Part shown: one piece after another, positions 35,800 to 44,139 of the stretch
How positions within the stretch are numbered: position 1 is the stretch's first letter
Layout of the letters: each line of letters begins with the position of its first letter
DNA from: Rhodocyclaceae bacterium
Lineage (GTDB): Bacteria; Pseudomonadota; Gammaproteobacteria; Burkholderiales; Rhodocyclaceae
NCBI GenBank assembly: GCA_018261935.1
Contig: JAGTRP010000004.1
Location: 62,001-126,000, forward strand
Direction of reading: 5' to 3'
Length of the DNA: 64,000 bases
Translations under genes and position numbers: made by a program
The notes under the pieces: model-generated
What the model was told of the DNA's origin: nothing
What the model saw: the letters and a program-made list of their open reading frames with translations, nothing else
Databases searched by the model: none

Positions 35800-37125
35800 T
35801 CAGATCTTCTCTTTGGAGCAGTCCCGCGGGGTGATGCCCTTTTCCTTGGCGTACTGCTTGGCCGAAGCTTCGAAGAGGGGGTGGATGAGGGCCTTGTTGC
35901 CCTCGATCCAGCCCGACACCGGCACCCACTTGGCGCCATCCCACTGCTGGATCTTCACCTTGCCCGAACCTTCGTGGTTGGCGCAGGAGGTCTTGATCTC
36001 GGGCAGCAGGTCGGCGGCTCCGATCTGCTTCAGGCGGGCGTCGGCGATATTGAGGTTCTCCAGGGCCCAGCGCATTTGCTCGCCGTTCATGGCCTTGCCC
36101 TTGCCGAATTTCTCCTGGGCCCGGCGCACGGCCTCCACCGACAGCACGGCGGCGGAAACGCCCCGGTTGTAGAGGACGGTGCCGAGCTTGGAAGTGTCCT
36201 GCAGGTTGCCCTTGCCGCCGCCATAGACCGTCTTCTCGATGTCGGCGATGAGGGGCAGGGACTTGCCGGCGAGGTTCCAGGTGGCGGCCATGTAGCCCTT
36301 GGCGGCATCGCCTGCCGGCACGGTGTCCTCCTCGGAGCCGGCCCACCAGGAGCCGATGATCCTGTCCCGGGGGAAGCCGACCTTCTGGGCGGACTTCAGG
36401 CCCGTCTGGTTCATCACGCCCCAGCCATAGAAGATGACGTAATCCGGCTTCTCCTGGCGGATCTTGAGCCACTGGGCACCCTGCTCGTTGCCCGGGTGGG
36501 CCACCGGAATCAGGGTCAGCTCGAACTTGTTGAGGCTGGCCTCGGCCTGGAGGGCCACGATGGCTTCCTTGCCGTAGGCGGAATCATGGTAGAGGTAGAC
36601 GATCTTCTTGCCGGCCAGGCTGCCCTTTTCCTTGTCCTTGATGAACCTGACGATGGCGGAGGCCTGCATCTGGTAGGTGGTCACCAGGGGGAAGGCATAG
36701 GGGAAGACCGAGCCGTCCACCGCATCGGTACGCCCGTAGCCCATCATGGCTAGCGGCAGCTTGTCCGCGGCGGCCTTGTCCACCAGGGCATAGGAAATGC
36801 CGGTGGACATGGTGTGGATGGGGCCGGCGGATGCCTTGGCCTTGCTCTTCAGGCGCTCGTAGCACTCGACGCCCTTGGCGTTGTTGTACTCGGTTTCGCA
36901 CTCCTCCCAGGCCATTTTGACGCCGTTGACCCCGCCTTCCTTCATATTCACGTAATTGAGGTAATCCACAAAGCCGCCGTAGAAGGCCTGGCCGTTGGCG
37001 CCGTAGGGGCCGACCCGGTACGAGACCAGGGGAAAGAACTGTTCCTCGGCGGAAACCGCCGATTGGGAAATCAGGGCAAGGGAAACGGCCACCGCGGCCA
37101 GGGCGGGTTTGAAGCTTTTTTTCAT
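35800..37125 (-). CDS. ABC transporter periplasmic substrate-binding protein (second Liv-type set)
   Basis: 441-residue type I periplasmic-binding protein. Signal peptide of about 26 residues (cleavage after QSAVSA), no lipobox, so it is soluble in the periplasm. Mature start EEQFFPLVSYRVGPYGANGQAFYGG; internal CETEY, HTMSTG and VYLYHDSAYGKE segments are typical of the urea/amide- or carboxylate-type Liv receptors. The ATG at 37125 has GGAGGAG upstream; the in-frame extension to 37155 lacks support. Located between livM2 and the repeat/livF2. Ligand unknown, but the operon includes two CoA ligases. Confidence 0.9.
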   Translation of the reverse strand: MKKSFKPALAAVAVSLALISQSAVSAEEQFFPLVSYRVGPYGANGQAFYGGFVDYLNYVNMKEGGVNGVKMAWEECETEYNNAKGVECYERLKSKAKASAGPIHTMSTGISYALVDKAAADKLPLAMMGYGRTDAVDGSVFPYAFPLVTTYQMQASAIVRFIKDKEKGSLAGKKIVYLYHDSAYGKEAIVALQAEASLNKFELTLIPVAHPGNEQGAQWLKIRQEKPDYVIFYGWGVMNQTGLKSAQKVGFPRDRIIGSWWAGSEEDTVPAGDAAKGYMAATWNLAGKSLPLIADIEKTVYGGGKGNLQDTSKLGTVLYNRGVSAAVLSVEAVRRAQEKFGKGKAMNGEQMRWALENLNIADARLKQIGAADLLPEIKTSCANHEGSGKVKIQQWDGAKWVPVSGWIEGNKALIHPLFEASAKQYAKEKGITPRDCSKEKI

Positions 37126-37165
37126 GTAATGTCTCCTCCGGTTAATTTCCAACAAGAGCCCCGCC

Positions 37166-38242
37166 CTAGTGGGGGAAGGGCCAAAGACGCAGTTTTTCCT
37201 TGGCGATCTGCCACAGGCGGGCCAGCCCGTGGGGCTCGACGATCAGGAAGAACATGATGAGGGCCCCGAACACCAGGGTCTGGATGTGGGATACGGTGGC
37301 GGTGCTGAAAGGCAGGTGGAACAGCTCCGCCAGCCAGGGCAGGCCGACGTCCAGGAAGATGGGCAGCAGCAGGATGAAGGCGGCCCCCAGGAAGCTGCCG
37401 AGGATGGACCCGACCCCGCCGATGATGATCATGAAGAGGATCTTGAAGGACATCTCCAGGGAGAAGCCGTCCGGTTCCACCGAGCCCAGGTAACAGAAGG
37501 CGTAGAGGGCGCCGGCCACGCCGCAGTAGAAGGAGCTGACCGCGAAGGCCAGGAGCTTGGTGGGCATGAGGCGTATGCCGATGACCGAGGCCGCCACATC
37601 CATGTCCCGCACCGCCATCCAGGCCCGGCCCGTCGACGTGCGCACCAGGTTACGGGCGGCCAGGGCCATGAGGACGACCACGGTGAGCACCAGCAGGTAC
37701 TTCTCCCGGGGGGACTCGAAAATGTGGCCGAGGATTTCCACCTTCTGGGCCGAGATCACTCCGGAGGAGGAATTGTTGGACAGCCAGGGAAACTTGGTCA
37801 GGCACCAGACGATGAAGAACTGGGCCGCCAGGGTCGCCACCGCCAGGTAGAAACCCTTGATGCGCAGGCTGGGAAGCCCGAACAGCACCCCCACCCCGGC
37901 GGCGGTCAGGCCGGCCAGGGCGAAGGACACCAGGATGGGGATGCCCTCGACCCGGAGCTGGAAGTTGTAGGCGGCATAGGCCCCCACCGCCATGAAGGCG
38001 GCGGAGCCGAGGGAGAGCTGGCCGGCGTAGCCGGTCAGGATATTGAGCCCGAGGGCTGCCAGGGCGAAGATGAGGAAGGGGATGAGGATGGCCGAGAACC
38101 AGTATTCACTCGCCATCCCCGGGACGGCGAGGAAGGCGGCGGCCAGGAGGAGCAGGACGCCGATGCGGTCCTGGCGGATGGGAAAGAGCTGCTGGTCGGC
38201 AGCGTAACTGGTCTTGAACTGGCCGGCTTCGCGGTACAGCAT
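37166..38242 (-). CDS. livM: ABC transporter permease, LivM-like (second set)
   Basis: 358-residue membrane protein with about nine helices. Family signature AALGLNILTGYAGQLSLGSAAFMAVGAYAAYNF and coupling loop GRAWMAVRDMDVAASVIGIR are present. It starts with ATG at 38242, preceded by AAGGAGAG, 12 bp after livH2. Pairs with LivH2 to form the import channel. Sequence is clearly different from the first LivM, so this is a distinct importer, not a duplication copy of recent origin. Confidence 0.92.
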   Translation of the reverse strand: MLYREAGQFKTSYAADQQLFPIRQDRIGVLLLLAAAFLAVPGMASEYWFSAILIPFLIFALAALGLNILTGYAGQLSLGSAAFMAVGAYAAYNFQLRVEGIPILVSFALAGLTAAGVGVLFGLPSLRIKGFYLAVATLAAQFFIVWCLTKFPWLSNNSSSGVISAQKVEILGHIFESPREKYLLVLTVVVLMALAARNLVRTSTGRAWMAVRDMDVAASVIGIRLMPTKLLAFAVSSFYCGVAGALYAFCYLGSVEPDGFSLEMSFKILFMIIIGGVGSILGSFLGAAFILLLPIFLDVGLPWLAELFHLPFSTATVSHIQTLVFGALIMFFLIVEPHGLARLWQIAKEKLRLWPFPH

Positions 38243-38254
38243 CGATTTCTCTCC

Positions 38255-39169
38255 TTAGACCCGGTCGATATGGCGTTCGCCGAACAGCCCCTCGGGCCGC
38301 ACCAGCAGGAAGAGCAGCGCCAGCACATAGGGGAACCAGCCCTCGATGCCGCCGAAGTTGCCGCCGAACAGGGACTGCATGACCGGCGGGATGTAGATTT
38401 CGGCCAGCTTCTCGGAGGCGCCGATGATGAGGCCGCCGACGATGGCCCCCGGCACCGAGGTGAAGCCCCCCAGGATGAGCACCGGCAATGCCTTCAGGGC
38501 GGTGAAGGTCAGGGCGAACTGGACCCCGTTGCGGGCGCCCCAGAGCATGCCGGCCACCAGGGCGACGAAGCCGGCCACGCCCCAGACGATGGCCCAGATG
38601 TGCTGGAGTGGAATGCCGATGGAGAGGGCCGCCTGGTGGTCGTCCGCCACCGCCCGCAGGGCCCGGCCGATGCGGGTGTATTGGAAAAAGAGGGCGAGGC
38701 TGGTGACCAGCACCGCCGCCACGCCCGCTGCCACCAGGTCGAACTTGGAAATCACCATGCCGGCGGATTCCAGGATGGATTCGATGGGCTCGTCGACGAT
38801 GCCCAGGTCCAGGGCCCGGGGATCGCTGCCAAAAACCATCGGGGCCAGCCCCTCAACGAAGAAGGCGAGGCCGATGGTGGCCATGAAGAGGGCGATGGGG
38901 GGCTGGTTCACCAGCTTCCGGAGGACGAATTTCTCGGTGGCGATGCCGAACAGGGTCATGACGGCGAAGGCCAGGATGAGAGCCAGCCACAGGGGCGCCC
39001 CCTTCTCCATGCAACCCACCACCGACAGGGCGGCCAGGTACACCATCGCCCCCTGGGCGAAATTGAAGACCCCGGAGGCCTTGTAGATGAGCACGAACCC
39101 GAGGGCCACCAGGGAGTACATGATCCCCGACAGCAGGCCGCCGATGAGGACTTCGAAAAAGAACTGCAT
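38255..39169 (-). CDS. livH: ABC transporter permease, LivH-like (second set)
   Basis: 304-residue permease with about eight helices. The signature LLSGIMYSLVALGFVLIYKASGVFNFAQGAM and the coupling loop GRALRAVADDHQAALSIGIPLQ mark LivH. I chose the second ATG (39169) because AGGAGGG lies 7 bases upstream of it, while the first in-frame ATG at 39175 directly abuts the ribosome site. Ends 12 bp before livM2. Confidence 0.9.
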   Translation of the reverse strand: MQFFFEVLIGGLLSGIMYSLVALGFVLIYKASGVFNFAQGAMVYLAALSVVGCMEKGAPLWLALILAFAVMTLFGIATEKFVLRKLVNQPPIALFMATIGLAFFVEGLAPMVFGSDPRALDLGIVDEPIESILESAGMVISKFDLVAAGVAAVLVTSLALFFQYTRIGRALRAVADDHQAALSIGIPLQHIWAIVWGVAGFVALVAGMLWGARNGVQFALTFTALKALPVLILGGFTSVPGAIVGGLIIGASEKLAEIYIPPVMQSLFGGNFGGIEGWFPYVLALLFLLVRPEGLFGERHIDRV

Positions 39170-39180
39170 CTGCATCCCTC

Positions 39181-40011
39181 CTAATGGCCGGCGCCGAGAT
39201 AGGCCTTGATGACTTCTTCGTTGTTCTTGACCTCGTCGGGCACGCCGTCGCCGATCTTCTTGCCGTAGTCGAGGACCACCACCCGGTCGGAGATGTCCAT
39301 GACCACCCCCATGTCGTGCTCGATAAGGACGATGGTGGTGCCGAACTGGTCGTTCACGTCCAGGATGAAGCGGCACATGTCCTGCTTCTCCTCGACGTTC
39401 ATGCCGGCCATGGGCTCGTCCAGGAGCAGCATGGAAGGCTCAGCGGCCAGGGCACGGCCCAGTTCCACCCGCTTCTGCAGGCCGTAGGGCAGGCGCCCCA
39501 CCGGGGTCTTGCGGATATGCTGGATCTCCAGGAAGTCGATGACTTCCTCCGCCTTGCGGCGGTGCGCCAGTTCCTCCTGGCGGGCGCGGCCGAACCACAG
39601 GGCATGCTCGACGAAGGTGGATTTCATCTTGGTGATGCGCCCGGTCATGATGTTGTCCAGCACCGTCATGCCCTTGAAAAGGGCGATGTTCTGGAAGGTG
39701 CGGGCGATGCCCTGGGTGGCCGCCATGTGGGGCTCCATCTGCCTGCGCTCCTGGCCCCGGAAGACGATCCGGCCTTCCTGGGGGTGGTAGACGCCGTTGA
39801 TGACGTTGAGCATGGAACTCTTGCCCGCCCCGTTGGGGCCGATGATGGCGCGGATCTCGTGCTCGCGGATGTCGAAGGAGATGTCGGTGAGGGCCTTGAC
39901 CCCCCCGAAGCGCAGGGAAATGTTCTGGAGGTCGAGGATGACGCCGCCGATCTTCCTGGTCGGGGCCGGCGGGTCGATGACGAGGGTCTCTAGTTTCATG
40001 TTCATGTTCAC
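39181..40011 (-). CDS. livG: ABC transporter ATPase, LivG-like (second set)
   Basis: 276-residue ABC ATPase. Walker A GPNGAGKSS, Q-loop region GIARTFQNIALF, signature in PYGLQKRVELG (a variant LSGGQ) and Walker B LLLDEPMAGMN. It overlaps the acyl-CoA ligase stop by 3 bases as GTGA, so the GTG at 40011 is the likely start; ATGs at 40005 and 39999 are close alternatives. First transport gene after the ligase. Confidence 0.92.
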   Translation of the reverse strand: MNMNMKLETLVIDPPAPTRKIGGVILDLQNISLRFGGVKALTDISFDIREHEIRAIIGPNGAGKSSMLNVINGVYHPQEGRIVFRGQERRQMEPHMAATQGIARTFQNIALFKGMTVLDNIMTGRITKMKSTFVEHALWFGRARQEELAHRRKAEEVIDFLEIQHIRKTPVGRLPYGLQKRVELGRALAAEPSMLLLDEPMAGMNVEEKQDMCRFILDVNDQFGTTIVLIEHDMGVVMDISDRVVVLDYGKKIGDGVPDEVKNNEEVIKAYLGAGH

Positions 40012-41975
40012 GCCGCTTTTTTCACCGCCGGGAAGGTCCGGGCATCGACGATCCTGAGATTCGCCGCCACCTTGCCCCGGCGGCCGTCCTCGAACTTGAC
40101 CTCGGTCTCGATGAACTGGGAATCCTTGCCGGTGTAGAGGGCATCGATCAGGACGGCATACTTCTCGGCCACGAAATTGCGCCGGACCTTGCGGGTGCGG
40201 GTCAGTTCGTCGTCATCCGGATCCAGTTCCTTGTGCAGGACGAGGAAGCGGTGGATCTGGGAATCCGCCACCATGGCGTCGTTGGCAAGGGCAGCGTTAA
40301 CCTCGTTGACGCACGCCAGGATGAGGTCCCGGACCTCCGGCTTGCCGGCCAGGTCGGTGTAGCCGGAATAGGCGATGCCCCGGCGCTCGGCCCAGTTGCC
40401 CACCGCCCCCATGTCGATATTGAGGAAGGCGCAGACCCTATCCCGGTCGTGGCCGAAGCAGACGGCTTCCTTGATGTGCTGGAAGAACTTGAGCTTGTTC
40501 TCGATGTAGTTGGGGGCGAACATGGCCCCGTTGGAAAGCTTGCCCACGTCCTTGGCCCGATCGATGATCTTGAGGTGGCCGTCCTCGTCGATGAAGCCGG
40601 CGTCGCCGGTCATGAAGAAGCCGTCGCCATCGATAGACTCGGCGGTAGCATCGGGGCGCTTGTAGTACCCCTTCAGCAGCATCGGCCCCTTGACCAGCAC
40701 TTCGCCGTTGTCGGCGATCCGGATTTCCACCCCCGGCCCCGGCCGGCCGACGGAATCGAGCTTGATCTCGCCGTCCGGCTGCAGGCAGACGTAGGCGCAG
40801 GTTTCGGTCTGGCCGTAGAACTGCTTGAGGTTGATGCCGATGGAGCGGTAGAAGCGGAAGAGGTCCGGGCCGATGGCGGCGCCCGCGGTGTAGGCGACCC
40901 GCACCCGGGAAAGGCCGAGGACGTTGCGCAGGGGCCCGTAAACCAGGAAGTTGCCGAGGCCGTAAAGCAGGCGGTCGGTGAGGGGCACCGGCTTGCCGTC
41001 CAGAATCTCGGCGCCGCAGCGCTTGGCCACCGCCATGAAGTAATGGAACAGCCGGCGCTTGATGGCCCCGGCATCCTCCATGCGGATCATGACCTGGGTG
41101 AGCAGGCCCTCGAACACCCGGGGCGGCGCGAAATAGTAGGTGGGGCCGATTTCCCGCAGGTCGGTCATGACCGTGTCGCCGGATTCCGGGCAGTTGATGG
41201 TGAAGCCCGCCACCATGGCTTGGGCGAAGGAAAAGAGGTGGTCCCCCACCCAGGCCATGGGCAGGTAGGAGAGGATGTCGCCGTCGGGGGTCATGTGGTC
41301 CACCTCGATCCCGCCCTGGGCGGCGGCGATGAAGGCGGCGTGGGTCTGGCAGACGCCCTTGGGCTTGCCGGTGGTGCCGGACGTGTAGAGCATCACCGAG
41401 ACATCGTCGTAATGGCCCTGCTCCACCTGGGTGTCGAGGAAATCCGGGTGGTTGCGGTCGTGGATTCGGCCCATTTCCATGAGTTCGTGGATGTCATGGA
41501 GGAAGGGCTGGTTGTAGTGGCGCATGCCCCGGGGATCGTCGTAGACAATGTGTTCCAGGAGCGGCAGCTGGTCCCGCACTTCCAGCAGCTTGTCCACCTG
41601 CTCCTGGTCCTCCACCATGGCGAAGCGGATGCCGGCATCCTGGAGGACGAAAAGCATCTCCGTCGCCACCGCATCCTGGTAGAGGGGGACCGGCACGCCC
41701 CCCAGGCACTGGACGGCGGTCATCATCATGTAGAGGTGGGGCCGGTTGTCGCCGATGACAGCGAGATTGTCGCCCCGCCTGAAGCCCAGCGCCGCCAGGC
41801 CGCAGGCCAGGGCGCGAACCCGGTCGGCCACCTCGGCCCAGGTCCAGGTCTGCCAGATGCCGAGATCCTTCTCGCGCATGGCGGGGGCATCGCCGCGCAC
41901 CCGGGCATGATGAAACAACAGGCGTGGGAAGGTATGCAGACCATCCGGCGCCGCAATACTGGCCTCTACAGGCAT
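40008..41975 (-). CDS. AMP-forming acyl-CoA synthetase (long-chain fatty acid ligase type)
   Basis: 655-residue adenylate-forming enzyme of the FAA1-like group. P-loop motif MLYTSGTTGKPKGV near residue 190, YGQTET near 390, and the hinge Asp in TGDAGFIDEDGHLKIIDRAKD near 475 are intact. It should convert a carboxylic acid to its acyl-CoA via an acyl-adenylate. First gene of the operon ligase-livG2-livH2-livM2-SBP2-livF2-PaaK-AMACR, so its substrate is probably what the importer brings in. ATG at 41975 with GGGAGGAG upstream; in-frame extension to 42074 lacks support. Confidence 0.9.
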   Translation of the reverse strand: MPVEASIAAPDGLHTFPRLLFHHARVRGDAPAMREKDLGIWQTWTWAEVADRVRALACGLAALGFRRGDNLAVIGDNRPHLYMMMTAVQCLGGVPVPLYQDAVATEMLFVLQDAGIRFAMVEDQEQVDKLLEVRDQLPLLEHIVYDDPRGMRHYNQPFLHDIHELMEMGRIHDRNHPDFLDTQVEQGHYDDVSVMLYTSGTTGKPKGVCQTHAAFIAAAQGGIEVDHMTPDGDILSYLPMAWVGDHLFSFAQAMVAGFTINCPESGDTVMTDLREIGPTYYFAPPRVFEGLLTQVMIRMEDAGAIKRRLFHYFMAVAKRCGAEILDGKPVPLTDRLLYGLGNFLVYGPLRNVLGLSRVRVAYTAGAAIGPDLFRFYRSIGINLKQFYGQTETCAYVCLQPDGEIKLDSVGRPGPGVEIRIADNGEVLVKGPMLLKGYYKRPDATAESIDGDGFFMTGDAGFIDEDGHLKIIDRAKDVGKLSNGAMFAPNYIENKLKFFQHIKEAVCFGHDRDRVCAFLNIDMGAVGNWAERRGIAYSGYTDLAGKPEVRDLILACVNEVNAALANDAMVADSQIHRFLVLHKELDPDDDELTRTRKVRRNFVAEKYAVLIDALYTGKDSQFIETEVKFEDGRRGKVAANLRIVDARTFPAVKKAA

Positions 41976-42132
41976 TGTCGTCTCCTCCCTGGTGAGCGTA
42001 GCCGCTCCATGGCGGCTGCATGATCCCGGGTTGTTTTTTGCATTGTTGTCGATTGCATGGCCCCCCGTAAACACTTCTTTCGGATGTCATCACAATCGGC
42101 GCAGTGGAATCAGTGTATTGAGACCGCCGGCT

Positions 42133-42156
42133 TATAATTGTCATCCGGCAGACAAT
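42133..42156 (+). promoter_or_regulatory. Candidate -10 element and overlapping inverted repeat before the Crp-type regulator
   Basis: A consensus TATAAT (42133-42138) is overlapped by ATTGTC-N8-GACAAT (42137-42142 and 42151-42156). No convincing -35 hexamer is at the right distance. The inverted repeat covers the expected transcription start, which would suit autorepression or activation of the divergent operon by the encoded regulator. Motif-based and uncertain. Confidence 0.35.
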
Positions 42157-42168
42157 CGGGCGAAAAAA

Positions 42169-42843
42169 TTGAAAGACAAGGCAACTCTGGTGCGCAACAC
42201 CCAGTGGGGACAGGCCCTGTCGGAAGAGGCATTGGCCCGGGCCCTGGCCGGCACCAGCGAACGCCTCGTCCCGGCCGGCAGCTATGTGTGCCTGAAGGGC
42301 GACCCGGCCGACCATTGGATCGGCGTCATCGACGGCCTGGTGAAAATCGCCAGCCACTGGGTCACCGGCAAGACCGTCACCTTCACCGGCGTGCCGCCGG
42401 GGGGCTGGCTGGGGGAAGGCTCCATGCTCAAGCACGAACCCCGCCGCTACGATGTCATCGCCCTGCGGGAATCCCGCATCGCCTACATGAACCGCAGCAC
42501 CTTCCAGTGGCTGCTGGACAACAGCATCCCCTTCAACCGCTTCCTCCTCCACCACCTGAACGAACGCCTGGGCCAGTTCATCGGCATGGTCGAGCACGAG
42601 CGCCTGCTGGATACCGACGCCCGCATCGCCCGCTGCCTGGCCGGGCTGTTCAACCCGGTCCTCTACCCCGGCACCAACCGGCAGCTGCAGATTTCCCAGG
42701 AAGAACTGGGCTACCTGGCCGGCGTCTCCCGCCAGCGGGCCAACCAAGCCCTGAAGGCCCTGGAGGAAGCCGGGCTGCTGCGCGTCGAGTACGGCGGCAT
42801 CACCGTCCTGGAGGTGGAAGGGCTGCGCTCCTACGGCAACTGA
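42169..42843 (+). CDS. Crp/Fnr family transcriptional regulator
   Basis: 224 residues from a TTG start. An N-terminal cyclic-nucleotide-binding fold (about 15-140: GSYVCLKGDPADHWIGVIDGLVKI) and a C-terminal winged helix-turn-helix (about 165-215: LQISQEELGYLAGVSRQRANQALKALEEAGLL). I see no Cys cluster for an iron-sulphur or haem cofactor and no obvious cAMP-binding signature; the effector is unknown. The start is not secure: GTG at 42190 with AAGG upstream is an alternative. Divergent from the ligase/liv2 operon, so it probably controls that operon. Confidence 0.85.
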   Translation: MKDKATLVRNTQWGQALSEEALARALAGTSERLVPAGSYVCLKGDPADHWIGVIDGLVKIASHWVTGKTVTFTGVPPGGWLGEGSMLKHEPRRYDVIALRESRIAYMNRSTFQWLLDNSIPFNRFLLHHLNERLGQFIGMVEHERLLDTDARIARCLAGLFNPVLYPGTNRQLQISQEELGYLAGVSRQRANQALKALEEAGLLRVEYGGITVLEVEGLRSYGN

Positions 42844-44132
42844 GGCCGCCCCAGGGAGCGCCGCAGCAGGACAGCATTGAAAGCGGCATAGGCAGCATAG
42901 GCAGCGAGCCACATCATCCCCACCTCCCGCAGCCCGAAGTGCCCGCTGAAGAGGGTCAGCAGCAGGGCGAAGAGCGGCAGCGACAGGAATTCCCCCAGGC
43001 TGATGGCCCAGGCCGAGCGGCGGGCGAAGAGGCCGATCAGCGCCACCCAGGACATGATCCGGACCCAGTCCCCCAGCAGGAAGAAGACGGCATCCTCCCG
43101 GCGCACGCTGACGGCGTTGCGGTAGAGCAAGGCCAGGGCTTCGGGCAGGAAGACCCACAGGAGCGCCAGCAGGAGGGCAGCCGGCAGGGCCGTCGCGATC
43201 ACCGCCTGCTTCAGCTCGGCGAGAAAGGCCGGGGGATCGGCCGCCGCGCTCAGCCGCGGCAGGAAATGGGCGTTGAGGAGCCCGGCCATGATGGCGGTAA
43301 TCCATTCGCTTGTGCGCCAGAGGGCCTGGACCTGGCCCGCCCCATGCCAGGACAGGCTGCCGGCGATTTCGGCCCGGGCCCAGGCCGTCGCCGCCGGGCT
43401 CAGGATGCCGATGGCCAGGCCGGCCGGAAGGAAGGACAGGAGGGTCTTCAGGCCCGGCCGGGAAATGGGCGGCTGTCCTCGCAAAAACACCGCCAGGCCG
43501 ATGGCGACGGCCAGCCCGAAAAGCCCCTGGCCGATCAGCAGGTCCAGGAGGGACGAAGCCGACGGCCCCCATAGCAGGCAAAGGATCGGCGGAACGAATC
43601 CCAGGGCGATCACCGCCGTTGCCCGGCCCGGCCGGCCGATCCCCAGCAGCAGGGCCACCAGCAGCCCCGGTGCCACCGCCAGGCCGCCCGCCAGGAGCGC
43701 CAGGGGCAGGAGATATCCGGCACCGGGAAGCAAGGGAGTGGGCAGCCGAGGCAGCAGCGCCAGGAGCAGAATGGCCACCCCGGACGACAGGACCAGGCTG
43801 ATGAACAGGGCCGGCTTCAGCCAGGTCCGTTCATCCCTGCCCAAGCCCGCCGCCGACAGCACGGTCAGCGCCGTTCCGATCCCGGCGAGGCTGACCCCGG
43901 AAACCACCTCGGCCATGCTGGAAAGCTGGGCCCACCCCGCCACCGCGACGGCGCCGCCCCGAGCCGCCAACAACCGGTCCACCAGCGCCCGGCCCAGCAG
44001 GCCGGCGACAACGAAGGCGAAGGACGCGAGAAGCCGGGAAGCGATCAAGCGAGGCCCTCGATCCGGGGGCTGCCGGCCAGCGGCCTCCCCCGACATGCCG
44101 GAGCCCGCCTTGGGCCCGCTTGCGGCCGGCAC
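42831..44132 (-). CDS. Polysaccharide flippase-like membrane protein (MATE/Wzx type)
   Basis: 433-residue membrane protein with about 12 hydrophobic helices and a charged, Pro-rich N-terminus. It resembles the Wzx/O-antigen-flippase superfamily (COG2244), which moves lipid-linked glycans across the inner membrane. GTG at 44132 or ATG at 44096 are possible starts; neither has a clear ribosome site. It follows the tadD-like gene by 7 bp on the same strand, so it may be cotranscribed with the tad locus. The 3' end overlaps the convergent regulator gene by 13 bp. Confidence 0.65.
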   Translation of the reverse strand: MPAASGPKAGSGMSGEAAGRQPPDRGPRLIASRLLASFAFVVAGLLGRALVDRLLAARGGAVAVAGWAQLSSMAEVVSGVSLAGIGTALTVLSAAGLGRDERTWLKPALFISLVLSSGVAILLLALLPRLPTPLLPGAGYLLPLALLAGGLAVAPGLLVALLLGIGRPGRATAVIALGFVPPILCLLWGPSASSLLDLLIGQGLFGLAVAIGLAVFLRGQPPISRPGLKTLLSFLPAGLAIGILSPAATAWARAEIAGSLSWHGAGQVQALWRTSEWITAIMAGLLNAHFLPRLSAAADPPAFLAELKQAVIATALPAALLLALLWVFLPEALALLYRNAVSVRREDAVFFLLGDWVRIMSWVALIGLFARRSAWAISLGEFLSLPLFALLLTLFSGHFGLREVGMMWLAAYAAYAAFNAVLLRRSLGRPQLP

Positions 44133-44139
44133 AATCAGG

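Noticed and set aside
35686-35800. Small ORFs in both copies of the hairpin repeat, with similar predicted peptides
   Set aside because: The similarity follows from DNA repeat identity. The stem changes are compensatory for pairing, not for protein sequence; no ribosome site.
37169-39184. 671-codon plus-strand open frame opposite livM2 and livH2
   Set aside because: Full of His/Gly/Asp/Gln; no motif. The opposite strand has clear permease motifs.
40233-42023. 596-codon plus-strand frame opposite the acyl-CoA ligase
   Set aside because: Antisense shadow of a gene with all adenylation motifs; no ribosome site and no similarity.
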